64,000 nucleotides of DNA from Rhizoclosmatium globosum. Lineage: Eukaryota; Chytridiomycota; Chytridiomycetes; Chytridiales; Chytriomycetaceae. Made by a program: the position numbers and the translations under genes. The stretch spans positions 62,001 to 126,000 of the forward strand of contig MCGO01000008.1 of assembly GCA_002104985.1 (NCBI GenBank), read 5' to 3'. The notes beneath the pieces were generated by a model. The model had not been told where the DNA came from and made no database searches. It saw only the letters and a program-made list of their open reading frames with translations. Position 1 is the stretch's first letter. Each line of letters starts with the position of its first letter. Shown piece after piece: positions 50,194 to 61,491 of this stretch.

Positions 50194-51252
50194 ATGAAGA
50201 TCGCCTCGCCCAAATCGCACCTGTTCTCCTCAACAAGACCGAAACAACCAAACGCGTTCTTTCCGCAATCGAATGCGCATCCAACTCGGGCGCACAAGTT
50301 GTCGTGTTTGGAGAAGCCACGATTCCCGCGTATCCCTGGTGGCTCGAACGCACAAACGCCGCCGCCTTCAACGACAACCTTCAAAAGGACTTGTACGCGC
50401 GCTATGTCGACGAGGCCGTCCAGATCAACTTGGACGATGGCGGCGACCTGAAGGACATCTGTCGTATCGCCAAAGAACGCAGCATTGTTGTCGTTGTTGG
50501 AACAATCGAACGCGCACTGGATCGCGGCGGTCACTCAATCTACTGCTCGGCAGTCACAATCGGCTCATCGGGGAAGATCGAGAATGTCCACAGGAAACTC
50601 ATGCCCACCCACGAAGAACGCCTTGCATGGGCAATTGGTGATGGTCACGGCCTCAGAGTTAAGAAGGTGGACCAGTTTACTATGGGCGTGCTAAACTGTT
50701 GGGAGGTATACATGACTGTCTTATCTGATGTGTGACGTCACTCATCATTTCGAATTCAAACCTCCTTCCCCCAATCTCCATCAAATTTAGAATTGGATGC
50801 CTCTCTCCCGTGCAGCTCTGTATGCTCAAGGTGAAGACTTGCATATTGCGCTCTGGCCCGGTGCAGTCAGAAACACGGTCGATATCACTCGATTCATTGC
50901 TGCAGAATCGCGTTCCTTTGTCGTGTCTGTCTGCAACATCATGAACCGTGAACACCTTGCAAAGGCGCATGCGTTGAAACCTATTCCTGGTTACACGGAA
51001 TTGATTGCGCACATGGACAAGAATGGGGAGGATTGGTTGGCGGATGGTGGGTCTTGTATTGCGGGGCCTGATGCAAAGTGGGTATTGGAGCCGATTCCAA
51101 AGGAAGAATGTGTTAGAATTATAGAGATTGATTTTAAAAGAGTGTTGGAGGAGAGGGCGTTGCTGGATCCAATTGGGCACTACTCCAGACCAGATGTGAC
51201 GCGTCTAGTTGTGGATCGCACGCGTCAGGGTATTGCCACTTTCTTAGATTAA
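50194..51252 (+). CDS. Nitrilase superfamily hydrolase
   Basis: Carbon-nitrogen hydrolase of the true nitrilase branch, converting nitriles to acids and ammonia. The catalytic triad is visible: Glu in VVVFGEATIPAYPWW, Lys in NVHRKLMPTHEERLAW, Cys in GVLNCWENWMPL (the last split by an intron at about 50,704-50,791). Total length of about 310 residues is normal. The N-terminus reads MKIAS then AQIAPVLLNK after a one-base break near 50,203-50,210. The last exon ends QGIATFLD. It is divergent from Ski2 and 62 bp upstream of ATG5 on the same strand. Confidence 0.9.
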
Positions 51253-51314
51253 TTGTGATTGATTGAATACAGAAACAGAAAGTAAATAAACAAACAGATT
51301 AAAAGAATCAACAA

Positions 51315-52587
51315 ATGGAGTCGATTGAACCAACCGTCACAAACCACATTTGGCTGGGCTCAATCCCGGTCGTCATTTCGCTCGCAGAAAACGACAATGC
51401 AAATCAAAGAGAGCCTTTGCACGTGCGTCCGCCTTCTTTTATATCGATTAACTCTAACCCAAACAACGTGACAACGACAGTTCATGGCCCTGCGCTGTGC
51501 CTACCTCCCTCTCTACGCACCAACCATCAAAGCACACTTCTTCCAAAAGAGCGGTTCAACCACCACATTCACTATCGACGAGGCCACAGAGCTGTGGTAC
51601 GACTTCAGAGGACTCCCACTCAAATGGTACGACAACAGACTCGCATCGCAACTATTGACTCAATCTTTATTAACCTGAAGGCATTATCCAATCGGCTTAT
51701 TACACGACATTCTCTCACACTCCTCGTTACCGCCTCAGCAACCAACACAATCAACAGAACATTCACTAATACCATGGAAAATCACACTCCACATCTCATC
51801 ATTCCCCGCCGACAAACTATTCAAATCCATCCCTGTTCCATCCCTCCAAACAGACCCTCCACGCGACTTTTTCATGAACTCCTTGAAAGAGGTACAACCA
51901 ACCCTGCCCACTCCCACCCACTTACCACTCATTACAAATTCTTAGTCCGAATTCATTCGTCACATTACAACAAAAAAAGTAATGGCGCTTTCAAAGACGG
52001 ATCAAATGCTTCTTTGGGATACGATATCCGAGTCTGTGCGTGCAGGTGCACTAGAAACCACGATTGATCAACAACAACAACGCGCGAAACTGGGGGCTTT
52101 GCATGATAAATTCTGGAGTGTGAATGCGAGGTTGATGGGTGAATATACTCACGATGCGACTTCGCCTGTGGGTGGGGTAGGACAAGTGCGATCTGTTGCC
52201 GTGCGGTTGTATGTTGGTTGGGATAAACCGTTTTTGCAGGAGTTGGTTGCGCCAGGTACGTAAGGTTTGGGGGAATATTTTTTGACTTTTGACTCCGGTT
52301 TTATAATATTAGGACCGGAAATTACTCTGTTGCATGCGATACGTGTCTTGGCGCCGGCGCTTGTGCCTAGTGACCAAGTGCCTAGCGCAGAATCAGCCGG
52401 AGATCCGTTGACGAATCATATGAATGACCTTCAACTCAAAGGTGTGGGATCGAATGAGTCTCTGGCAGCAAAGAAGGAGTTTAAAGTGATTACGCATGGG
52501 GTTGAGATCCCATTAGAGACGCCGTTGTTGTGGCTATCAAGGAACTTTTCGTATCCGGATAACTTTTTACATTTAGTTTTGGGATGA
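51315..52587 (+). CDS. ATG5: Autophagy protein Atg5
   Basis: Ubiquitin-fold scaffold that is conjugated to Atg12 and, with Atg16, promotes Atg8 lipidation. It starts MESIEPTVTNHIWLGSIPVV; then YLPLYAPTIKAHFF, ELWYDFRGLPLKW, YPIGLLHDIL, the strand WKITLHISSFPADKLFKS, and SEFIRHITTKKVMALSKTDQ, which contains the candidate acceptor Lys (KK) at the position of the Atg12-conjugation site. FWSVNARLMGEYTHDA, SVAVRLYVGWDKPFLQEL and the C-terminal ETPLLWLSRNFSYPDNFLHL complete the two UFD folds. Introns near 51,422-51,480, 51,626-51,687, 51,891-51,944 and 52,257-52,313. Full length for the family. Confidence 0.93.
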
Positions 52588-52721
52588 CAACCAGGGTTGA
52601 CAAATATTGTATTTGTATTTGCACGCTTTTTAATAGTTACATATATTAGCTTGTGTAGTAATTCGTCTACTTGAGCGTCAAGGGCTGGAAAGTGTTTGTT
52701 GAGAAAGAGTGGCAAGATAAA

Positions 52722-54640
52722 CTAAGGAAACATACCTGGCAATGTATGAACATGGTTCTGATCCTCTGTTTCTTGAATCCATGGAAATGTTATGTCAAAG
52801 CTATTGATGACGCTAAATCCTCGTCGCAGCATCGCTCTCTCCGCAAACATTGACCAAATCTTGAATCGATAATTCGTCCTCCAATCTTTATCGTCCGCTT
52901 GCCACTCTCCTTTCTCGTATCGAATCAACGGAATACTATTCACGCCTTGCCAAATAACCTTCAACGGCCCAACCCCAACCGATCCCTCCTCGAATTCACT
53001 TGCACCAAATAATCCGCCGCAAGCTCCAACAAATCCAAAAACCTCTCCACCGTAAAATGCCCATTATTCTTCTCCGGCCCCGACCCCCAATGCCCCCAAT
53101 CAAACTCAAACACATCAAACTCCCCCAACACCTTATCAAGCTCCACAACCCCCCTTTCATTATCCCACCCCCCAAAATCATACACAAGCTTCTGCAAATA
53201 ATTCCCCCACACATGACGCACCCTCGTACCCCCCGCCGTCCGGTTCACCCTATGCAACCACGTATTCATAACACTATTCCTCAACCGATACGCCCTCCCC
53301 AGAACCCGCCCGTCCCCAGTATACCCAAACCCCGTCATCCGATCCTCATAATAAACCGCATCCCGATCCCCATCCTTCGGCTTCTTCCCCAACGCCCGCT
53401 TCGACCCGGCCAGACGCACGTCCACGGCGTCCCAGAGGACGCGGTTGTGTGAGTCGCCGTACATGTACACGGAATAGTTTCGGGACGAGTGGCATGTGGA
53501 GAGGGCGTCGAGTTCGAAGAGTTGGTCGTATTTGCAGCCGAGTGGGGTCCAGATGTATGGTTTGTAGTAGTTTTTGTGTTTGTAGAGTTCGCGGGTGGTT
53601 TCGAGGGTTGTTTTTAGGTAGATGCCTTGGGTTGGGAGGTGGCGGGGCATAGAGGGAGGTCGAGGGATGTCACGGATTTGGGGGTGAATACGGGGCATGT
53701 TGGGCAAATGGAGAGGGTGAAGTTTGTAGGGAGGATTGGGGTTACGAGAGGGGAGGGGTATTTATTGGCTACTTCGTTTATAGCGGAGAAGTTTGTGTGG
53801 GAATGGATGAGGTTTAAGGTGTAGGTTCCGGAGTTTGTTAGGCGGTATGGGAGTTTGTAGATACAGGGTGAGAGTTGATGCCACATTGTTGGTGCCGCAC
53901 GTTCAGGACCGGAGAATATCATATGGAATGCATCCTGTTTGAAGTGAAGGTTAGAACAAACAACAGGGACAAAAATCCATAAAAATATACTGTACAGGCC
54001 CAATATTCTTCTTGAGATACGCATCAAGCTGCTCGTTATGCGACAGGAGCTGATTAAACTCCTCGTAACACTCATAGAGATCCTTTCGCTCAATAAGAAA
54101 GTATCCCTGTCCGCAATGCGTCTTGGATTCACACAGATTAACGCTAAACATCGATTCATAGGATGGAGCTACAGGTACATCTCTGCAGTTGTCTGAAAAA
54201 TCCTTGGCAGCCTGAGTATTGACGTCGTACGCTGTCCAAGTTGGACAGATTGGTTTGTCTGTCGATATTGTATCATCCTCTGAATAGGAAAGCTTGTTCA
54301 AAGGGACCACAGGCCGTTTAAGGTCCGGCAACAAGTCATAAAAGTCCGAGGATGATTTGTCGTAGTCAATTAACACAGGTTTGCTATTAGCTTTCTTCCT
54401 TGGCTTTGGGGCTTCTTCATTGCTTGATATAGATACAGGAACAGTGGAAGGATGAACAACAGATTCCGTGTTGATGGGCTGGTCTGGCTTATTGAGAGAG
54501 GATTGTGGGATTGGCTTCAACACCTTTGATGTCTGGACTTGATCCCGTTTCTCTTCGAACCATCCAGCCTGAAGAGCAAATAAACATATGAGGACGAGGA
54601 GGCCAAGGAGCTGGACGAGCGTTTTGACTCTTCGACCCAT
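52722..54640 (-). CDS. Type II membrane SGNH/PC-esterase-like protein
   Basis: The start MGRRVKTLVQLLGLLVLICL (54,640) is a signal anchor, so the bulk lies in the Golgi lumen or outside. A Ser/Pro/Lys stem of about 100 residues precedes a Cys-containing region (NLCESKTHCGQGYF, CYEEF) and a beta-rich domain. The catalytic part has the GDS motif in YSVYMYGDSHNRVLWDAVD and a D-x-x-H, DQNHVH, at the C-terminus, the layout of PC-esterase/NXPE/TBL-type O-acyltransferases. FDVFEFDWGHWGSGPEKNNG lies between them. The simple stop is at 52,722. A GTATGT...CCAG intron there would add LDAQVDELLHKLIYVTIKK and carry the frame into the antisense of ATG5 (to 52,431). Glycan or polysaccharide acylation is a reasonable guess; the substrate is unknown. 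Confidence 0.65.
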
Positions 54641-54744
54641 CTCCTTCCAGAAACAAATAAAGTAGAACAAGGGGCAAAACTAACTTTGTTATTTTCCATC
54701 AATTAACATACGTAACCAAAAACAATAGAAGCATGAAAAGCCTA

Positions 54745-55421
54745 TTAAGCAATTGGGATCTTCTTGATTCCTTCCTCTGGCGAAACTGGAACCTTGGTGA
54801 TTTCAAGCTTCAACACACCATCAGCCATAGAAGCCTTGATTTCTTCCGCGGATGCATCTTTTGGAAGCACGATGGAACGAGAGAATGAGCCTGAGGAACG
54901 TTCAACAATGTGGCGCTGTTGCAGAAAAGCGATTACAAAGCGATTCTCTCAGAGATGGTGTGAGTAAACAACTTACCACTTCGTTCTTGTCCTCGACGCT
55001 GCTCTTGTGTTCTCCGCTAATAGTCAAAACGTTGTCCTTGACTGAAACATTCACTTCATCCTGTATATTCCATCAACAATTAGTATTCAAACTCATCGCT
55101 TACAAGCATGCATTACCTTGTTCAATCCTGGCAAATCAACATTCACGACATAAGAGTTCTCAGTCTCTTTGACATCCCAGCGAATTGATGTCACGACAGC
55201 AGACCAGTTTGGAGTCTTGAGTTGGGTGGAGAATCCAGGACGAGCAACGTCGCCAAAGAATGAGTTGATCATTTGTCTTTCGACAGCATTGAATGGCTCA
55301 AAGAATGGGTCGTTGAAGATGGATGTTGGTTGTTGGGCGGCTTGGCGACGGGAAAGGCCAAACACAGAACGCGTAAGGCAGGAGCCTTCTTGGAAACACT
55401 GCGGCGGATAACGTTCATCAT
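54745..55421 (-). CDS. Small heat-shock protein Hsp20 (alpha-crystallin family)
   Basis: ATP-independent chaperone. The N-terminus MMNVIRRSVSKKAPALR is basic and Ser-rich and might be a mitochondrial presequence. FNDPFFEPFNAVERQMINSF follows. The alpha-crystallin domain spans WDVKETENSYVVNVDLPGLN, the exon DEVNVSVKDNVLTISGEHKS, and SSGSFSRSIVLPKDASAEEI-KASMADGVLKLEITKV, which contains the A-x(3)-GVL signature. The tail KKIPIA carries an I-x-I-type oligomerisation motif. Two introns (about 54,915-54,977 and 55,062-55,116). A one-base break near 55,370-55,374 separates the leader from SVFGLSRRQ. The promoter has a TATA box and a heat-shock element. Confidence 0.9.
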
Positions 55422-55479
55422 CTTATGTTTGTTTGTTTTGAAAAGCGATTTCTAATTGGCTGGAGTCGGAGAGGTAGGC

Positions 55480-55488
55480 CTTTTATAC
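55480..55488 (-). promoter_or_regulatory. TATA box of Hsp20
   Basis: GTATAAAAG on the coding strand about 60 bp upstream of the Hsp20 start. Confidence 0.6.
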
Positions 55489-55516
55489 TCGTTTTTGGCA
55501 AGAATGAGTCAGATGA

Positions 55517-55532
55517 TTCTGGAAAGTTCGAA
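55517..55532 (-). promoter_or_regulatory. Heat-shock element
   Basis: TTCTGGAAAGTTC is a perfect three-unit nTTCnnGAAnnTTC element, the binding site of HSF trimers. GAA follows directly. It lies about 95 bp upstream of the Hsp20 start and upstream of its TATA box, so heat induction is expected. Confidence 0.7.
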
Positions 55533-55571
55533 TTTTCTGCAAACGTGGTGACATTTTCAAACAAATGTTCT

Positions 55572-58500
55572 TTATGCAAAAATCTTAATAACACCATCCC
55601 TACTGGCTGAAATAATCATGGGATATGGCACTTGCGTAACAGCCATGTCATTGATTGCGTCCAGGTGGTTAATAATACTGGGACTTGCCATTGGTTGTTG
55701 ATCTGACTGGGGAAGTACTCCTCCTCCCACTTGCTGCTGGTTTTGGAAAGATCCCGAAGTATTTGTATGGAATGATGGACGAGGTGGGGCTGTATTTGCT
55801 GCAGGCGGAGGAGTATACTCTATGTTAAACGCGAGGTCTTTGTATGGATGAGAGCTAGACAAACCATTAGAGATAAACTTCCGTATATTTTGTGCGTTAC
55901 CTGTATCGTGGCTTGGAATCAAACGGCTCTAAACCAGATACCACGTATGACTGCCCAACGTTTCCCAGATCCCAAAATCTAATTTTGCGATCCGTTCCTG
56001 CGGTCAAAATATATGGAACTTCACCCGCCGTAAAGATGGACTTGAGGCTCGCCTCCGTCTGACCTGGCGGTTCCATCGTCACCTTCTTTGCGATAGGTGC
56101 AAGGAAGTTTGAAGCGAGAGGTGGCGCAACAGCTTTTAACCCCTTCCCGTATAGTCTTTGCATATCGGCTGCCATGGAGTCAGAGTTTGTTGACGTAGTT
56201 GGCGGATTGCGAAGCAAAGCGCTATTCCCAGTACCACCAAATGCACACCAAACTTCTTGACATTCTCCAGCTTCAATATCCCATAAACCCATTTCACTCG
56301 TAGTACCGCCAATAGAAGCGAGCACATTCTTGGAGGAGAAACTCGTGGAATTCGAAAGTGGAGAGGACAGTCCAAGAGACTGCGTGGCTCTTCGCGAAGA
56401 ATGCTGACTTCCAAGTGAAGTACGAACAATTTTGTGAATCGGCATTCCAGATGGATGTGCCCATGTTTTAACTCGGAGACCAAAACGAATGTCCCAAAGA
56501 GAAAACACTCCACGATGCGATCCTGTCAAAATCCAAGAATTTCTGGGATCCATAGTGAACGCAGTTGTGATACCAAGATGTGGCGGGCTTTCATAGGTCC
56601 AAGCTGGCTTCATTGACCGCAAGTCCAGCCCACAAATGCTTCCATGAGATGTTGCATAAACAAGAAGTGAAGTTTGATCTACAAATACTATCAGAAAGAT
56701 TTCTAAGTAAAATAAAGCAATAAATACCCGACTCATAATGATTCAATAGGATAGGGCGATCTTTTCCTGCCACCTCCGCACTTTTCACAGTATCAATACC
56801 ATTATACTTCGGATTCGATGAAATACTATTCGCACTCATGTATTCCACCCTCGAAATATGAATGGATCCATTATCTGAGGCGGATGCAATAATGTGGTAA
56901 TTGTTCAAGAATGTCATTGACTTGATTTTCCCACCCTGTGCCGAATAAGTAAGTCGTGGCTTATTAGTGACGTTTTTTTCAAGTCGTTTGCAGTCCCATA
57001 TTTTGATTGTTCCTGTACACACATTAACGCTGTTTTCATAGCAACGACGAAAATCACATACCATCATCCGAAGCTGAAGCAAAGAAGCTATGATCTGGAG
57101 ATACACAGATTTGATTCACGGAGGCTCGGTGCTCGGTTAGATGAGCAGCCAGTATCCCTTTTGGCCGCCATGATTTCAAATCGGAGCCGCCTGTTGCGTT
57201 TGCTCGACGATTCTTTGTGGATGGCGTATTAACACGGGCTCCGAATTCTGCTTTCACCATTAGTGCATTCTCAAAATGCTTAATTGAAGTCACATACCAA
57301 AAATAGGAGGAGGAAACAATTCCAGCCTCTTTGCTTCTAAAAGCAACTTCACATTTTCATCGCGTCCATCAACTAGAACCCAAGAGTTAAAAATGTTGAA
57401 GTCTCACTTCAAGACTTACTTCCAGACGAAGTAATACCCATGATAACAGGTGGCCCAACAGGACCACCACTTTCACCAGCAACACTAGCCTCTTTTCGCA
57501 ATCCACCAGCTCGAGATCCTGGACCTCTGGGAATACTCGAAGCTGCATACCCAACACTTGGAGCTGCCCGACCTTGTCGTCCTTCATCAGACCCCGTGCT
57601 AAACTCAGTCTCCGTGTATCGTGCAACTGGAGGTGTCATACTTCTCCCGCCTTCCGATAAAATTGAAGACGGTCTTGTCGGAACCCTCAAGGGTCCTCGT
57701 TGCTTTAACGGAGACGTAGAAAGAGCGGCATTATACACACTGCCAACATCTGAACTAGCTCCTGAAACAACACGACCGGGTAGAATGTGGGGCTCAGGAC
57801 TTGCTGCTAGACTTCGAATTGTTAAAGGCTCCGAGGCATTTCGAGTGCGCTGGAGAAGTTTTTGGGGACTGGAGCGAGAAGAAGATGAGATGAGGATACG
57901 CTTTCGGATGTTGAAACATTGGGATTGATGTATTTTGGGGGACTTAAGAACACAGTATGTGGAGCCACCGGCATTTTCTACAACACAAAAAGGAGTGAGT
58001 AGGAGACAATTCTATCGGAACGTACCCTTAAGCTTCGTTCATCAATTTCTGCCAGGTTTGTTCCCATTCTTCGTTGTGTCGACTTTGAAATATAGTATTT
58101 CAGAGAGAATAACTTCTCCTTGTCCTCATCTGTCATTCCAAACTCGCGAAGGCGCAAAATCATCTCGGTACTGCCGGTTATGTTAGGCTACAGCCGATAT
58201 GATAGAAAAAGCCTACGTTTCATTGCCAAAATCATTTTCTGACTCTAGACTCAGTACATCGACAGTTCGCTCCTTCTTATACGGTACAACAGGAGTTTTG
58301 GAAGCCAACAGCAGCGCTTGGTCATACAATACACGACTCAACTGCTTGCATTCATTCAGTAAAGTATATCACCAAGTCAAGTACTCAACTGGAGTTTTGA
58401 GATTGAACAACAAATTGACTTCAGTCACGTCAGAAATATCACATTTCAGATATGGCTTCAACTGTGGGTACAGTATGCATCTCAGGTCAATCAACGGCAG

Positions 58501-61346
58501 TTTCTTTGAGGCAGCAGAAATGAAAGCAATTGTACCTTTACCCAAGAACTTAGTCACATTCTAAACAACAATAGCCTACCATATCGAATCCAAGGACTAG
58601 GATGACACAACAACGGCATTACAGTTGCAACCAACTCCTTCACTTTCCCCTTTGTAAACAGCCCCAACTCAACCAAACTCGTCAACGATCCCACAACTTT
58701 TTCAACAACGCATTCTTCAGCATCCGTCAAACTCTGAACGATAAGTGGGAGAATATAATCCTCCAAACTACGACCTCCTACAAACGTTCCAACCCCAACA
58801 ATACTTTCAAAAAACGAACTTCGAAGACGCCAGTCACGGTCATTGAGGTAGGTAATCATATGACCCAACAGAACGTCATTCGCACGTTGACGTCCGAAAA
58901 AGATACAGAGGCGAGCCATATCGCCGAGAAGAGCGCGTTTCACATGTACATCAGAGTCACTCAGAAATATCACGACTTCTTCTTGGATAGATTCATGCAG
59001 CTCGTGAAGTGCGGTGTCGTATGATTGTTGGTTGAGGGTTCCGTCATCATTATCAGTCGTAGCAGTGAAATTTTGTTGAAACAATTGAGCAATTTCGAGG
59101 AATCGGAGAGCCGTTTCAGCTATTGCGTTAGTCAGTGGTAAAACGATTCACAATAGAAACGAACCAATACTCGCGATACATCCCGCATAAGTAACGCGGA
59201 CAATTACTTCTGGATCAGCGGATAGAGTTTTCAAAACTGGTAGAATATACTCCTGGAAAATGTTCACATCTGCAGTCGTGATTGTATCAACCATAGACAG
59301 CAATTGTGTCATAACCTTTATAGCTGTGGCGCGAACCAACGCATTTTCATCTTGAAGGAGTTGCACAAGATATGGAATCACTCGATCCAATCTAGGCGGA
59401 TCTGTGAGTAAAAGTCCAGACAAACAAGATAGTTTTTTACCGATCCTCATCTGTCAGCTCAATTCCGAAAACTAGAGAAGTTCGAGAGCCATTATCCGAG
59501 ACGAAGGATAATGTGTGTTACGGAGCGTTGTGCAGACGATTGTAGTGAGGATAAGACAAACGTCGCCTTTGGATGTGCGGTTAGTAGCAAATATCCAACG
59601 TTGGGATGCACTCACGACATGTCTCTTCACCTCGATTTCTGACGAACATGCAGTAAAATTTGGGATATTGAGTTTCATTGGGAGTAAATGCTGTATTTTA
59701 TGTTAGTCAAAAGTCAACATGGAAACACAAATTCACCATTCGTCCAACACTAGAGAGTGCGACAGCTTATAAAAAAATGTTAGATTCGAAACTGCAACCG
59801 CTTCCCACTCAACTCTTTGGTTTGTTCGTTTCCGAGATTTCTACATCTTCAACTCCAGCTGCAACCCATAAGTTCGGAATACCAGCCGCTTCCGCAACTC
59901 TCCAGAATTCATTGTAGATCTTTTCAATCTTCGCATCTGTTCCGATTGGAAAGGAATGATCACCCTGTTGTTCATCATGGACAACTGAGAGATGTGAATG
60001 AATGTGTGCAGAAAAGTCGTATAATACGAGGGGAATATAAGGTCACGACTTGAGCCATAGAGCATGATTAACTTCTCGTGAAAGAACGAATATCTTACTT
60101 ACAACTCATTCAAATATGAGTCCACAGTCTTTCGTTTTGATGGGTCCATTGAAATCATGGAAAGTAACATATTCTGAACTGATGTTTAACTCATAATTTC
60201 TTTTCGCTGTTAAACTTACCTTGACATGAACGTCTTCAATCTTTTCCAGTACAACTCTTGGGTCGTATTCACCTCTGCGGTACCGCAATAACTGCGATAG
60301 TGTGAACAACGGAGTACCTTCCAAGAACATTTCGGCAATTGTGCAGCCAACAGCGAATATGTCCATTTCAGGTGTGAGTTCAGCGCGTTTGATGTGGAAC
60401 AATGTTTCTCCAGGGCCAAGAATCTTTCAGGGGCGAGATAACAGGAACGACGAGAACTTGAATCAAAAAAGAAAGTGAAATCAGCAGGATTATCCTGTGT
60501 TTTTTTTCGGTTCAGTGTTCGTGCAGATGACAAACGACAAGTCTTGCCTCTGGAAGGTAAACGGGTTTGTATCCTGAGAAATCCGACAAGTATGCCCAAT
60601 TCCAGCTTGTTACAAGAATATTCTCACATTTAATATCACCGTGGTAAATCTAATATGCCGAGTTTAGATTCTTTGACTCCCCGTTGATGTTTACATTATT
60701 CGCGTGAGCCTGCGATAGTCCCAGAAGAATCTGAAATGCTATCCATATCTTTTCACCAGAAGTCAGGAAGGTCTTGTGCTGTGTCGAAGAATGAGTAACC
60801 TGAACTGCAAAGACGGCGTGCTCACCTAATTCGATCATAGAGGTTGCTATAGAGATACTGTCGAATCATATAACCCGCTTTTGCAGTCTCAACAACCTTG
60901 TGGTACGGAAATGCGTTGGGGATGAGTCCAAGAATCTCAGCTTCGGCTGTCGAGTACCGCATTAGTTCCACAAGGTCGACAACAACAAGAATAAGGCGTC
61001 CAACCATTAATTGCGCGGATAGTTTGTTTCAGAGAGAGAGGCTGGGCGGCCTTTGTGTCCTGGGATTCATCGACGAGCGGCTTCAGAAAGGCCTTGACGA
61101 CGAGTTGGGTGCCATCGACCGAGTGCCGCGCTTTGATTGTTTTGAGGAAGCGCGACGATCCGAGACTGGTTTTTTGGGGGGGTTGCGGTTGCGGTTGCGG
61201 TTAGAAGACTTCGTTAAAGACCTGGTCCAACCTCTTTTCGTACGCAACTTGTTGCCCTTCGAGTAATTCACTGACAAATATTGCTGCTGAGTTGGATGAC
61301 GAGAGCGACTGGAACTGGTGCTGGAGTTGGATTGATGGTTCCCCAT
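55572..61346 (-). CDS. VPS15: Vps15/PIK3R4 regulatory kinase of the class III PI3-kinase
   Basis: Scaffold of the Vps34 complex making PI3P on endosomes and autophagosomes. MGNHQSNSS is an N-myristoylation signal. Kinase-like domain: [66 protein letters not shown]; the catalytic-loop Asp and Asn are kept. HEAT repeats: [72 protein letters not shown]40 propeller: [60 protein letters not shown] and final [17 protein letters not shown]. At least 12 introns, one with a GC-AG boundary (60,495-60,547). Frame break at the T6/G7 run 61,170-61,182. It sits divergent from OS-9 with 145 bp between. Confidence 0.94.
60495..60547 (-). other. GC-AG intron in VPS15
   Basis: The exon before ends VYLPE and the next starts DNPADFTF, which is co-linear with Vps15. 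The only intron that joins them in phase is 53 bp, starting GCAAGA and ending ACACAG. It contains CACTGAACC near the 3' end as a possible branch region. Confidence 0.65.
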
Positions 61347-61491
61347 CTCTTGTTCAAGTTGTTGTTACTTTTTGAAATAGTTTGAGATTTATTAACAGAT
61401 AATATTTATGACGAGTGTCTTCTTGATACTTACTTCAGTAGAATACTCGGTATCTATTTGTTTGTTTCCCTCCCAAAATTGCCACGGTGGA

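Noticed and set aside
61176..61200. TTGCGG hexamer run as a telomeric or interstitial telomere repeat
   Set aside because: Only three units, inside the VPS15 coding region (Asn-Arg codons), and the unit is not a known fungal telomere repeat.
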